Positions 8,437 through 19,100 of a DNA stretch of 64,000 nt are shown here, in pieces; the stretch's first letter is position 1; the number at the start of each line of letters is the position of its first letter. The position numbers and the translations under genes are program-made. Source of the DNA: Streptomyces sp. NBC_01335. GTDB lineage: Bacteria; Actinomycetota; Actinomycetes; Streptomycetales; Streptomycetaceae. Below the pieces are notes generated by a model. The model was given only the letters and a program-made list of their open reading frames with translations, did not search any database and was not told the origin of the DNA. The stretch lies in the NCBI RefSeq assembly GCF_035953295.1, contig NZ_CP108370.1:5299001-5363000 (forward strand), in the 5' to 3' direction.

Positions 8437-11253
8437 CTACAGCTGGCCCCGGCGCGTCAGCTGGTTGAAGCAGAGCCAGCCGGGGAGCACCGGCAGCCAG
8501 AGGGTCATCACGCGGAACAGCAGCACCGCCGGAGCCGCGACCTCCTTGGGCAGCCCGACCGCGATGAGACCGATCGTCAGCGCACCCTCCACCGCACCCA
8601 TGCCGCCCGGGGTGGGCGCCGCAGACCCCAGGGCGTTGCCCGCGAGGAAGACCACCGCGACGCTCGCGTACGACAGCTGCGGCACGTCCGGCCCGCTGAA
8701 CGCCCGGACGGACGCGTCCAGGCAGAGCACGAACAGCACCGTCAGCAGCAGCATCCCGCCGATGCCGGTGGCCAGCTTCTGCGGGCGCTGCACCACGTCC
8801 AGCATGCGCGGCACGACCCCCGCGAACAGCGACCGCACCCGCGTCACCACGAACTTGCGCAGGAACGGGATGGCCGTCACCACCAGCACCAGCACCGCGA
8901 CCGTGAGCAGCCCGGCGATGACCGTGCGGGACGGGGTCAGCGAGTCCGGCGTCTTCTCCGTACCCGTCAGATACCCGAACAGGGCCAGCAGCAGGATGTG
9001 GCAGCCCAGCCCGAACAATTGCGAGGCACCCACACTCGCGACCGCGAGACCGGGCCGCACCCCCTGGCGCTGGAGGAAACGGGTGTTCAGCGCCACCCCG
9101 CCGACCGCCGCCGGAGCCACGATCTTCACGAACGACCCGGCCACCTGCGCCAGCACCGTGCGCCGGAACGGCACCCGCTCGGGCACGAAGCCCAGCAGGC
9201 TCATCGCGGCCGCCACGTAACTCAGCGCCGAGAAGCCCAGCGCCGCCGCCACCCAGCCCCACTCGGCCTGCTCCACGACGGTGCCGAAGTCGGCCTGGGT
9301 GATCTGCGAGATCACGAAGTACGCGGCGATGGACCCGGCGATGAAGCTCAGCAGGGTGCGCGGCTTGATGCGCTCCAGCCGGACCGGCTCGACCGGGGCC
9401 TGCGGGCGGATCAGCAGCACCTGACGGCGGATCTGGGTGAGCAGGTCCTCCTCGCGGGCTTCCTCCCGCGCCTCGTCCAGGGCCCGCTTCTCGGCCTGCT
9501 TCTCCGTACGCTGCGACTTCCGCTCGGTCTTCCGCTCCGACTTCCGGTCGCCGGGGGAGGCCACCGTGGAGGAAGCGGACTCCGCCCGGTCCCGGCGGGC
9601 CGCGTCCGAGGCCTCCAGCGCCGCCTCGCGCTCCCGCTGCGCCCGCTCGCGGGCGAGCCGGCGCAGGGTCGCCCGGGTGGAACGGGTCAGCGCGATCGGC
9701 TGGAGCAGCGGCAGGCACCCGGCCACCGCGTCCGGCCCCAGCACGGCGAGCGCCCCGGCCACCGACCGCTCGGCCCCCACCCGCAGACCGAGCGTGGTCA
9801 GCAACTGGGCCACGTCCATCCGCAGGATCAGGTCACCGGCCGCGATCTCACCGCCGCGCAGATCGGTGACGTACACCTCGCCCTCGTCGTCGACCAGGAT
9901 CGCGTCCCCCGCGAGCCTGCGGTGCGCGATCCGCCGCGACTGGAGCGACCGGACCTGCTCCCAGGCACCGCGCACCAGGTCGTCGGTGATCTCCGCGTCC
10001 TCCAGGGCGTCCAGCGACCGGCCGCCGATGTGCTCGTACACCAGCATCACGGCGTCCGGGCCCAGCTCGGAGGTGGCGATCAGCTTCGGCGCGTTCGCCC
10101 CCGCCGCGATGGCCGCGTACGCGAGCAGCGCCTCCTGCTCCAGCGCCTGGCGCAGCGACTGGATGGAACGCCGCTGGGTGATGGAGCGCAGCGTGATCCG
10201 CCGCCAGGCCCGGTAGAAGAACCCCTGGGCCTGCTGCTCCCGGTCCACCACCGTCACGTCGAGCGGCGGACCGTCCTCCAGGGTGACCCGGTAGCGCCGG
10301 CCCCGGTCGTTCTGGTCCGGGTTCTCGGGCGGCTCCTCGGCGCGCAGTGCGGCGACCGGCCGGAAACCGACGTGCCGCAGACCGGCCATCAGGTGCTGGC
10401 CGGTGGGCCGGACGTTGGGGGAGCCGACGCCGTACAGCGTTCCGTACGCGACGGTCCAGCCGATCAGCACGGTGAGGACGATCGAGAACGGGGTGGTGTA
10501 CCCGCCCACCAGCATGGCGAACGCGTCGAGCAGCAGCACCACCCAGAGCACGACCCGCCAGCGCGGGCGCCGCGCCATGCCCACCGCCGTCATGTACGCG
10601 ATGACGGGCGCGAGGTAGCCGTGCACCGGGTCGGTCAGCGCGTGACCGGGCTGCTGCTGGGTCAGCGCGTCCTGGATCGAGCCGGGGGCGGACCGGGAGA
10701 CCCAGAGATCGGTGGCGAGCGTCACCCCGTGCGCGAGCACGGCGGCGAGCACCCCGTCCGCGATGCGCAGCCCGTCGCGTTTGATCAGGCGCTCGATGGC
10801 GAAGGCGACCGGGACGAGCAGCACCGCGATGCTCGACACCAGCCCGGCGATCTTGATCAGGAGGTCGGGCGCCTGCTCGGTGCCCCGGGAGATGTCGTCC
10901 TCCAGGCCCGTCGTGGTGCCCTGGGCGAAGGCGGCGACGGCCAGCAGCACCGCGATGGCGAGGACGCCGACGAGCAGCCGCAGCAGGTCGGACGGGCGGT
11001 GCACCCGGGCGGCGAGCAGCGGCTCGTCGCCCGAGACCCGCTCGGTGGGCCCCTCGCCGGTGCCCGCCCGGGTCGAGCCGGTCAGGCGCGGGGGGCCGTC
11101 GGGGGCGGCGCCGGACGTGCCGGGTGCCTCGCCGGTGTCGCCGGCAGCTGCTTTCTCCGTACGGGTGGGGTCACCGGTGGGGTCCGGCGTGGAGCCGGAG
11201 CCGCCTGGCTGCGAGTCGGCATCGGAGGCGTCCGCCGCCCGGGATGGCTGCAC
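8437..11253 (-). CDS. Pseudokinase fused to a lysylphosphatidylglycerol-synthase-type (UPF0104) membrane domain
   Basis: A 938-residue protein. The GTG at 11253 is chosen for AAGGAG six bases upstream. In order: a disordered acidic N-terminus (1-80); about six or seven helices (90-270); a kinase-like domain (about 300-480) with GGRSLDALED, AHRRLAGDAILVDDEG and VYVTDLRGGE, i.e. HRD, Asn and DFG positions replaced by HRR, Asp and DLR; a highly charged coiled coil (EREAALEASDAARRDRAE, SERKTERKSQRTEKQAEKR); then a flippase-like UPF0104/LPG synthase transmembrane domain (about 600-938) with GGMGAVEGALTIGL. There is no C-terminal aminoacyltransferase domain, so a lipid or polymer flippase role is more likely than lysinylation. 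Confidence 0.85.
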   Translation of the reverse strand: MQPSRAADASDADSQPGGSGSTPDPTGDPTRTEKAAAGDTGEAPGTSGAAPDGPPRLTGSTRAGTGEGPTERVSGDEPLLAARVHRPSDLLRLLVGVLAIAVLLAVAAFAQGTTTGLEDDISRGTEQAPDLLIKIAGLVSSIAVLLVPVAFAIERLIKRDGLRIADGVLAAVLAHGVTLATDLWVSRSAPGSIQDALTQQQPGHALTDPVHGYLAPVIAYMTAVGMARRPRWRVVLWVVLLLDAFAMLVGGYTTPFSIVLTVLIGWTVAYGTLYGVGSPNVRPTGQHLMAGLRHVGFRPVAALRAEEPPENPDQNDRGRRYRVTLEDGPPLDVTVVDREQQAQGFFYRAWRRITLRSITQRRSIQSLRQALEQEALLAYAAIAAGANAPKLIATSELGPDAVMLVYEHIGGRSLDALEDAEITDDLVRGAWEQVRSLQSRRIAHRRLAGDAILVDDEGEVYVTDLRGGEIAAGDLILRMDVAQLLTTLGLRVGAERSVAGALAVLGPDAVAGCLPLLQPIALTRSTRATLRRLARERAQREREAALEASDAARRDRAESASSTVASPGDRKSERKTERKSQRTEKQAEKRALDEAREEAREEDLLTQIRRQVLLIRPQAPVEPVRLERIKPRTLLSFIAGSIAAYFVISQITQADFGTVVEQAEWGWVAAALGFSALSYVAAAMSLLGFVPERVPFRRTVLAQVAGSFVKIVAPAAVGGVALNTRFLQRQGVRPGLAVASVGASQLFGLGCHILLLALFGYLTGTEKTPDSLTPSRTVIAGLLTVAVLVLVVTAIPFLRKFVVTRVRSLFAGVVPRMLDVVQRPQKLATGIGGMLLLTVLFVLCLDASVRAFSGPDVPQLSYASVAVVFLAGNALGSAAPTPGGMGAVEGALTIGLIAVGLPKEVAAPAVLLFRVMTLWLPVLPGWLCFNQLTRRGQL

Positions 11254-11505
11254 GCCCTGCTCCTTCGTCGCATCTGGTCGATCTTCGTGTTCTCGTATCA
11301 CCGGTCACCGCCCGCACGATGGTGGCACGGCGGGAGGACACACGGAGCCATCAGGGTGCACTGCCCGTGCGCGCGAGGGGGAGGATTCGCCCCTTTGCCC
11401 GGGCGCGCGTTCCCGGCCGGCGCGGTCCGCGCGCTCCCTCCCGGGACCTCCGGAAATGTCCGTACGGGTGCCCCGGTGTCGGTGGCGTACGGCAAGATGG
11501 GGCGG

Positions 11506-12036
11506 ATGAGACAGGACCGGACGCGCCGGCACGGCGGTACGGACGACGGCGGCGCGGACGACCGTGTGGACGACGGCGAGGGTGACCGTGTGGACGACGG
11601 CGCCTCCCGCCGCCCGTCGGCGGACGGCGGTGCCACCGGCGCCCCGGCCGCGCAGGTCCCCGCCGAGCTCCCGGAGTACGCCGAGCGGGTCCTCGACGTC
11701 GCCGACCTGATCCCGCCCGGACACGTCATGACCTACGGCGACGTCGCCGAGTGGCTGGGCGACGGCGGACCGCGCCAGGTCGGCCGGGCGATGGCGCTCT
11801 ACGGCTCCGCGGTGCCCTGGTGGCGGGTCGTACGCTCGGACGGCACGCTCCTGCCCGGCCACGAACTGCGCGCGCTGGGCCACTACCGCGACGAGGGCAC
11901 GCCGCTGCGCGGGGCCGCCCGGTCGGCGGAGGGGCATCTGCCGCGGATCGACATGCGGCGCGCACGGTGGGACGGCGGGACCGGGGAACCCGGCGGGTCC
12001 GCCGGACCGGACAGGGGCGAGGAAGCTCACACCTGA
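11506..12036 (+). CDS. Alkyltransferase-like (ATL/MGMT-family) DNA-binding protein
   Basis: A 176-residue protein with an Asp/Gly-rich N-terminal tract and a C-terminal MGMT-type winged-helix domain (VLDVADLIPPGHVMTYGDVA, QVGRAMALYG). The alkyl-acceptor motif PCHR of true methyltransferases is PWWR (AVPWWRVV), placing it with ATL proteins that bind O6-alkylguanine and flag it for nucleotide excision repair without removing the alkyl group. The ATG at 11506 lacks a clear ribosome site; ATG 11497 is an in-frame alternative. It precedes adnA, consistent with a repair neighbourhood. Confidence 0.85.
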   Translation: MRQDRTRRHGGTDDGGADDRVDDGEGDRVDDGASRRPSADGGATGAPAAQVPAELPEYAERVLDVADLIPPGHVMTYGDVAEWLGDGGPRQVGRAMALYGSAVPWWRVVRSDGTLLPGHELRALGHYRDEGTPLRGAARSAEGHLPRIDMRRARWDGGTGEPGGSAGPDRGEEAHT

Positions 12037-12488
12037 CAGCTTCGGCCATCGGAGCCCGGCAGTCGCCCTCCTCCGGCCCCGTATCCCGCGCGTCGCCGGA
12101 CGGGCCCGGCGGGACCGGGGACACCCCGGGCCGACCGGGGTGCACCGCACACGTGACGAGCGACGCAGCAGACCCGCGTCCGCCCGCGCCCGCACTGGCG
12201 TAGCGTCGATGCCCGACGTGGACCCGAGCCCCTGCCGCACCGCTTCCATCCGCGCACCTCTCCGTATCTCTCCCGCCCCGACCCCACCCCACCCGACCCG
12301 ACCCGACCCCGCTCCGCCCCGACCCGCGACCGGCGCCGTCCGTCCCGACGGCGGTGCACCACCAGCCCGCGCACCACCAGCCCGCGCAGCACCAGCCAGG
12401 CGCAGCACCAGCCGGGCGCACCCCCGGCCCGCGCACCGTCAGCCCCCGCACCACCAGTCAGCGCACCACCGACAGGACCGGCGAACCA
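12037..12488. other. Gene-free tract with ACCCG and CACCAGCCCGCG repeats upstream of adnA
   Basis: About 450 bases with no credible ORF. Bases 12291-12310 are tandem ACCCG units in a pyrimidine-rich tract; 12355-12440 are irregular copies of CCCGCGCACCACCAG. A possible -10 (TAGCGT, about 12200) is the only promoter-like element I see. The adnA start lies just after. Confidence 0.5.
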
Positions 12489-15400
12489 GTGAGCTCCTCC
12501 TCCACCACCCGGCACGACCCGCCCCGCGAAACGCGACGGCGGGCGCCGGGCGCGTACCGGCTGGTGCGCACGCCCCCCGGGTCGGTGGAGCCCCCTGTGC
12601 TGGACGCGGCGCAGCGCGCGGTGGTTGATCACCCGGGCGGACCGCTCCTCGTGCTCGCCGGACCCGGCACGGGCAAGACCACGACGCTCGTCGAGTCCGT
12701 CGCCGCGCGGGTGGCCGCCGGTACGGACCCGGCCCGCATCCTCGTGCTCACCTTCAGCCGCAAGGCCGCGGTCGAGCTCCGCGACCGGATGGCCGCCCGG
12801 CTCGGCGCGGCGCGCGGACCGCAGGCCACCACCTTCCACTCGTACTGCTACGCCCTGGTCCGCGCCCACCAGGACGCCGACCTCTTCGCCGATCCGCTGC
12901 GCCTGCTCTCCGGACCCGAGCAGGACGTCACCGTCCGCGACCTGCTCGCGGGCCAGCTCGACCTGGAGAAGTCCGGCCGCACCCACATCCGCTGGCCCGA
13001 CGAACTGCGGGCCTGCCTGACCACCCGCGGCTTCGCCGACGAAGTGCGCGCCGTCCTGGCCCGCAGCCGTGAGCTGGGCCTCGACGCCGACGCCCTGGCC
13101 GACTTCGCCCGCCGTACCGGCCGCCCCGACTGGGGCGCGGCGGCCCGGTTCCTCGCGGAGTACCTCGACGTGCTCGACGCGCAGGGCGTCCTCGACTACG
13201 CCGAGCTGGTGCACCGCGCGGTCCTGCTCGCCGAACGCCCCGAGGTCGCGGAGCGGCTGGCCGGGGAGTACGACGCCGTGTACGTCGACGAGTACCAGGA
13301 CACCGACCCGTCCCAGGTACGGCTGCTGCACGCGCTGGCCGGCAACCGCGTGGGGCGTACGCAGGCGAGAACGGGCCCCGGGGAAGAGGCGCGGGGCGGC
13401 GGCCGGACGCTGATCGCGTTCGGCGACCCGGACCAGTCCATCTACGCCTTCCGGGGCGCCGACGTGAACGGCATCCTCGACTTCCCCGACGCCTTCCGTC
13501 GCGCGGACGGGGCTCCCGCGCCCGTGGGCGTCCTCACCACCTCCCGGCGCTCCGGCGCCGGTCTGCTCGCCGCGACCCGGCTGCTCACCCGCCGGATGCC
13601 CCTCACCCGGCTGCCCGCGGACAAGGTGCGCGCCCACCGCGAACTCACCCCCGTCCGCGACGGCGGCCAGGTGGAGGTGTACACCTACCCGACCGCCTCC
13701 ACCGAGCTCGACAACGTCGCCGACCTGCTGCGCCGCGCCCACCTGGAGGACGGCGTGCCCTGGAACGAGATGGCGGTGCTGGTACGCGCCGGGGGGCGCT
13801 CGATGCCCTCCGTGCGCCGGGCGCTGACCTCCGCCGGGGTGCCGCTGGAGGTCGACGGCGACGACCTCCCGCTCCGCCACGAACCCGCCGTCGCCCCGCT
13901 GCTCACCGCCCTGCGCGCGGTGGCGGAGGCCGCCCTGCGGCAGCCGCCGGGCGACGACACCGACGCCGCCGACGACACCGACGCGGCGCCCGCGACCGCG
14001 ACCGTGACTGCTCCCGCGACCGATCCGGTTCCCGCGCCCCGTCCCGCTCCCGCTCCCGCGAAGAGCGTGCTGGACGAGGAGACCGCCCTCACTCTGCTCA
14101 CCTCCCCGCTCGGCGCCATGGACGCCGCCGATCTGCGCCGCCTCGGACGGGCCCTGCGCGACGACGAGCGGGCCGCCGGCAACCGCGTACCCCCACCCTC
14201 CGGCGAGCTGCTCGCGCTGGCCCTCGCCGAACCCGAGCGGCTCGCCACCCACGACCCCGTCTACGCCCGGGGCGCCCAGCGCCTCGGCACCCTGCTGGCC
14301 CGGGCCCGGACCCTCCTCCAGGAAGGGGGCACCGCCGAGGAGGCCCTCTGGACCCTCTGGAACGGCACCCCCTGGCCCAGCCGCCTGGAGCGCGCCGCGC
14401 TGCGCGGGGGCGCCGGCGGGCGCAACGCCGACCGCGACCTGGACGCCGTGTGCGCCCTCTTCGAGACGGCGGCCCGCGCCGAGGAACGCACCGGCGGGCG
14501 CGGGGCGCTCAACTTCCTGGAGGAGGTGGACGCCCAGGACATCGCCGCCGACACCCTGTCGCGCCGGGTCGCCCGGCCCGACGCGGTCCGCCTGATGACC
14601 GCCCACCGCTCCAAGGGCCTGGAGTGGCGGCTCGTCGTGGTCGCCGGGGTGCAGGAAGGGCTCTGGCCCGACCTGCGCCGCCGGGGCTCCCTGCTGGAAG
14701 CCGACCGGATCGGCCGCGACGGACTCGCCGAACCCCTGACGCCCGGCGCGCTCCTCACCGAGGAACGCCGGCTCTTCTACGTCGCCGCGACCCGCGCCCG
14801 CGAACGCCTGATCGTCACCGCCGTCAAGGCACCCGCCGACGACGGCGACCAGCCCTCCCGGTTCCTCGCCGAACTGGGCGTCGAGCCCCGCGACGTCACC
14901 GGCCGCCCCCGCAGGCCGCTCGCCGTCGCCTCCCTCGTCGCCGAGCTGCGCGCCACCACCGTGGACCCCGCCGCCTCCGACGCGCTGCGCGAGGCCGCCG
15001 CCCAGCGCCTCGCCCGGCTCGCCGCGCTCACCGACGACGAGGACCGCCCGCTGGTGCCCGCCGCCCACCCGCACCGCTGGTGGGGCCTGGACGAGCCGAC
15101 CCGGTCCGCCGTCCCGCTCCGCGACCGGGACCAGCCCGTCGTGCTGTCCGGCAGCGCCCTCGACCAGCTCGCCCACACCTGCGCGCTCCAGTGGTTCCTC
15201 GGCCGTGAGGTCAAGGCCGACGCCCCCGCCACCGCCGCCCAGGGCTTCGGCAACGTGGTGCACGTACTCGCCGACGAGGTGGCCTCCGGCCGTACCCCCG
15301 CCGACCTGGACGTCCTGATGGAACGGCTCGACACCGTCTGGAACGGTCTGGCCTTCGACGCCCCCTGGAAGTCCGACCAGGAGAAGGGCCAGGCCCGCGC

Positions 15401-15938
15401 CGCCCTCGAACGCTTCCTCCACTGGCACGTCATGGACCGCTCCGGGCGCACCCCCGTCGCCGGGGAGCACGGCTTCGACGTGACCCTCGAAGCGGGGGAG
15501 TACGCCGTCCGCATCCGGGGCTCCATGGACCGCGTCGAACGCGACGCCGAGGACCGGGCGTACGTCGTCGACTTCAAGACCGGCAAGCAGGCACCCACCA
15601 AGGACGAGGTGGCCCGCCACCCGCAGCTCGCCGTCTACCAGCTGGCCGTCCGCGAAGGCGCCGTCGACGAGGTCTTCGGCGGCCGGCGCCCCGAACCCGG
15701 CGGCGCCGAACTCGTCCAGCTGCGCCGCCCCGCCCCCAAGAAGGAGGGCGGCGAGACCTCGCCCCAGGTGCAGGCCCAGCAACCGCTCGCCGGGGAGTGG
15801 GTCTCCGACCTCCTCGCCACCGCCGCCGGACGCGTCCTCGACGAACGCTTCACCCCCACCACCGGCACGCACTGCGGTCACTGCACCTTCCGCGCCTCCT
15901 GCAGCGCCCAGCCCGAGGGGCGCCACGTGGTGGAGTGA
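12489..15938 (+). CDS. adnA: AdnA: UvrD-like helicase-nuclease subunit with Fe-S nuclease domain
   Basis: A 1149-residue subunit of the actinobacterial AdnAB complex, which resects double-strand breaks for recombination. The GTG at 12489 follows a weak AGGAC; the repeat-rich extension upstream is unlikely to be coding. Walker A is AGPGTGKTTT, motif II is YVDEYQDTDPSQ, motif III FGDPDQSIYAFRGAD, and motif V/VI MTAHRSKGLEW and FYVAATRARERL. The C-terminal RecB-type nuclease (about 890-1149) has VVDFKTGKQ, then HPQLAVYQLAV. Cysteines in AHTCALQWF and HCGHCTFRASC match the four-cysteine Fe-S staple of AddB/AdnA nucleases. An Ala/Pro/Asp-rich insertion sits near residue 485-520. Confidence 0.93.
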   Translation: MSSSSTTRHDPPRETRRRAPGAYRLVRTPPGSVEPPVLDAAQRAVVDHPGGPLLVLAGPGTGKTTTLVESVAARVAAGTDPARILVLTFSRKAAVELRDRMAARLGAARGPQATTFHSYCYALVRAHQDADLFADPLRLLSGPEQDVTVRDLLAGQLDLEKSGRTHIRWPDELRACLTTRGFADEVRAVLARSRELGLDADALADFARRTGRPDWGAAARFLAEYLDVLDAQGVLDYAELVHRAVLLAERPEVAERLAGEYDAVYVDEYQDTDPSQVRLLHALAGNRVGRTQARTGPGEEARGGGRTLIAFGDPDQSIYAFRGADVNGILDFPDAFRRADGAPAPVGVLTTSRRSGAGLLAATRLLTRRMPLTRLPADKVRAHRELTPVRDGGQVEVYTYPTASTELDNVADLLRRAHLEDGVPWNEMAVLVRAGGRSMPSVRRALTSAGVPLEVDGDDLPLRHEPAVAPLLTALRAVAEAALRQPPGDDTDAADDTDAAPATATVTAPATDPVPAPRPAPAPAKSVLDEETALTLLTSPLGAMDAADLRRLGRALRDDERAAGNRVPPPSGELLALALAEPERLATHDPVYARGAQRLGTLLARARTLLQEGGTAEEALWTLWNGTPWPSRLERAALRGGAGGRNADRDLDAVCALFETAARAEERTGGRGALNFLEEVDAQDIAADTLSRRVARPDAVRLMTAHRSKGLEWRLVVVAGVQEGLWPDLRRRGSLLEADRIGRDGLAEPLTPGALLTEERRLFYVAATRARERLIVTAVKAPADDGDQPSRFLAELGVEPRDVTGRPRRPLAVASLVAELRATTVDPAASDALREAAAQRLARLAALTDDEDRPLVPAAHPHRWWGLDEPTRSAVPLRDRDQPVVLSGSALDQLAHTCALQWFLGREVKADAPATAAQGFGNVVHVLADEVASGRTPADLDVLMERLDTVWNGLAFDAPWKSDQEKGQARAALERFLHWHVMDRSGRTPVAGEHGFDVTLEAGEYAVRIRGSMDRVERDAEDRAYVVDFKTGKQAPTKDEVARHPQLAVYQLAVREGAVDEVFGGRRPEPGGAELVQLRRPAPKKEGGETSPQVQAQQPLAGEWVSDLLATAAGRVLDERFTPTTGTHCGHCTFRASCSAQPEGRHVVE

Positions 15939-15986
15939 CGGTGACCACTCCGGCGTGACTGCGACTGCGCCGACCACCGGCCGTAC

Positions 15987-16104
15987 GGCCCGTTCGGCGG
16001 CGGACGTACGACCCCTGGGGTCGGTGGCCGGCCGTACGCCCGGGGCGGCGGCGGTACCGAGGCCCGTTCGGCTGCGGACCTACGGCCCCCGGGGCGGTGG
16101 CCTC
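15987..16104 (+). repeat. Imperfect 44-bp direct repeat between adnA and adnB
   Basis: Copies at 15987-16030 and 16061-16104 differ at five positions. Both are GGCCCGTTCGGC-led and end CGGTGGCC. The spacer also carries CCGTACG and CCGGGGCGG motifs. It fills the 208-base adnA-adnB gap. Confidence 0.75.
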
Positions 16105-16146
16105 GGTCCGGGACACGATGTCGGCGGGGCCGGTTACCGTTCTCGG

Positions 16147-19100
16147 GTGTCCTCACGTCTCACCGATCCCGAGCAGCTCAAGGAGCTGCTGGGCATCCCC
16201 TTCACCCCGGAGCAGACGGCGTGCATCACCGCGCCGCCCGCCCCGCAGGTGATCGTGGCCGGAGCCGGCTCCGGCAAGACGACCGTGATGGCCGCCCGCG
16301 TGGTCTGGCTCGTCGGCACCGGCCAGGTCGCCCCCGAACAGGTCCTCGGCCTCACCTTCACCAACAAGGCCGCCGGAGAACTCGCCGAACGCGTCCGCAA
16401 GGCCCTGATCGCCGCCGGGGTCACCGACCCCGACGCCATCGACCCGGACAACCCGCCCGGCGAGCCGAGCATCTCCACGTACCACGCCTTCGCCGGCCGG
16501 CTGCTCACCGACCACGGGCTGCGGATCGGACTCGAACCCACCACCCGGCTCCTCGCCGACGCCACCCGCTACCAGCTCGCCGCCCGGGTGCTGCGGGACG
16601 CCCCGGGCCCCTACCCGGCGCTCACCCACTCCTTCCCCACCCTCGTCGGCGACCTCCTCGCGCTCGACGCCGAGCTCGCCGAGCACCTGGTCGAGCCCGA
16701 GACCCTCGCCGCGTACGACACCGGCCTGCTCCGTACGCTCGAAAGCGCCAAGCTCTCCAACGACCAGCTGCGCAAACTCCCCGAGACCGCCCGGGCCCGG
16801 GGCGAACTCCTCACCCTCACCGAGCGGTACCGGCAGGCCAAGAGCGGCCGGGACCTCGTCGACTTCGGCGACCAGATCGCCCTCTCCGCCCGCCTCGCCC
16901 TCACCCGGCCCGAGGTCGGCGCGCTGCTGCGCGACGAGTTCCGGGTGGTGCTCCTGGACGAGTACCAGGACACCTCCGTCGCCCAGCGGCTGCTCCTCTC
17001 GGCCCTCTTCGGCCACGGCCCCGGCGGCACCACCGGCCACGCCGTCACCGCCGTCGGCGACCCCTGCCAGGCGATCTACGGCTGGCGCGGCGCCTCCGTC
17101 GCCAACCTCGACGACTTCCCCCACCACTTCCCGCACGCCGACGGCACCCCCGCCACCCGCCACAGCCTCAGCGAGAACCGCCGCAGCGGAGGGCGCCTCC
17201 TCCAGCTCGCCAACGGCCTCGCCGAACCGCTGCGCGCCCGGCACGAGGGCGTCGAGGCGCTGCGCCCCGCCCCCGGGGCCGAACACGACGGCATCGTCCG
17301 CTGCGCCCTGCTCCGGACCCACGCCGAGGAGATCGACTGGCTCGCCGACTCCCTCGCCCACCTCGTGCGGACCGGCACCGAGCCCGCCGAGATCGCCGTG
17401 CTCTGCCGCACCGCCTCCGACTTCCCGCAGATCCAGGCCGCACTGGTGGCCCGCGACGTCCCCGTCGAGGTCGTCGGGCTGTCCGGGCTGCTCCACCTCC
17501 CCGAGGTCGCCGACCTGGTCGCCGTCTGCGAGGTCCTCCAGGACCCGGGGGCCAACGCCTCCCTCGTCCGGCTGCTCACCGGCCCCCGCTGGCGCATCGG
17601 CCCCCGCGATCTCGCCCTGCTCGGCCGGCGGGCCCGCCACCTCGTCCACCGCGCCTCCCCGGGCGACGGGGACGCCGACGCCGACCTGCGGCTCGCCGAG
17701 GCCGTCGAGGGCACCGACCCGGCCGAGGTGATCTCGCTCGCCGACGCCCTGGACACCTTCCTGGACCAGGGCGGCGACGAGGACGACGGGCTGCCGTTCT
17801 CCGCCGAGGCCCGGGTCAGGTTCGCCCGTCTCGCCGCCGAACTCCGCGACCTGCGCCGCTCGCTCGCCGACCCGCTGATGGACGTCCTGCACCGGGTCCT
17901 CGCCACCACCGGCCTCGAAGTCGAGCTCTCCGCCTCCCCGCACGCGCTCGCCGCCCGCCGCCGCGAGACCCTCGCCAACTTCCTCGACGTCGCGGCCGGT
18001 TTCGCCTCCCTCGACGGCGAGGCCACCCTCCTCGCCTTCCTCGGCTTCCTGCGCACCGCCGCCCAGTACGAGAAGGGCCTCGACAACGCCCTCCCCGGCG
18101 GCGAGAACACCGTCAAGGTGCTCACCGCCCACAAGTCCAAGGGCCTGGAGTGGGACGTGGTCGCCGTCCCCGGCCTGGTCACCGGCCAGTTCCCCAGCAG
18201 CCGCGCCCGCGAATCCTGGACCTCCCAGGCACAGGTGCTCCCGCACGCCCTGCGCGGCGACGCGGCCACCCTCCCTGCGCTGGACACCTACGACGCCAAG
18301 GCGCTCAAGGCGTACCAGCAGGAGATGAAGGAGCACCAGCACACCGAGGAACTGCGCCTCGGTTACGTCACCTTCACCCGCCCCCGCTCCCTGCTGCTCG
18401 GCTCCGGCCACTGGTGGGGGCCCTCGCAGAAGAAGACCCGGGGCCCGTCGGCGTTCCTGGACGCGCTGTACGAACACTGCGCCGCCGGGTACGGCGAGAT
18501 CGAGGTCTGGGCCGAGGAGCCGGAGGCCGACGAGGAGAACCCGGCACTCGCCGCCCCGGACGCCGACATCGCCTGGCCGCTGCCCCTGGACGCCACCGCG
18601 ACCGCCCGCCGCCGCGCCGCCCGGGACACGGTCCTCGCGCACCTGGACGCCCGTGCGGGCGCGGCGGCGCTCCCGCACGCCGAACCGGAGCCCGAGCCGG
18701 CCCCGGTGGAGGTCGACGAGGACGGCGAACCGTACGCGGAGTCGTACGAAGAGGAGCCGGCCTGGGACGACTGGGACTCCCTCGCCACCGACCGGCCCGA
18801 CGCACCCGGTCCCGCCGAGGCCCCTCCCGGACCCGCCGACGACGCCCCCGCCCCCGCCGAGGGGGCAGGACCCGCCGGCCCCCTCCCGTACGTCCCCGCC
18901 GCCCGGCCCCCCAGCGAGCTCACGCCCGAGGAGAGCCGCACCCTCGCCTCCTGGGACCGCGACCTCGACGCCCTCGCCGGGGAGCTGCGCCGCGCCCGCG
19001 CCACCGTGCGGGACGTCGTCGTGCCCGCCTCGCTCTCCGCCACCCAGCTGCTCCACCTCGCCGAGGACCCGGACGCCTTCGCGCGCGAACTGGCCCGCCC

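Noticed and set aside
6670..12036. A very long open frame (over 1700 codons) on the plus strand through the peptidase and membrane-protein genes
   Set aside because: It is the antisense shadow of two well-supported minus-strand genes; only its last 177 codons (Atl) have family motifs and a start.
12027..15977. A long open frame antisense to adnA
   Set aside because: A GC-rich shadow; its low-complexity Gly/Val/Ala-rich translation has no motif, while adnA has complete helicase and nuclease motifs.
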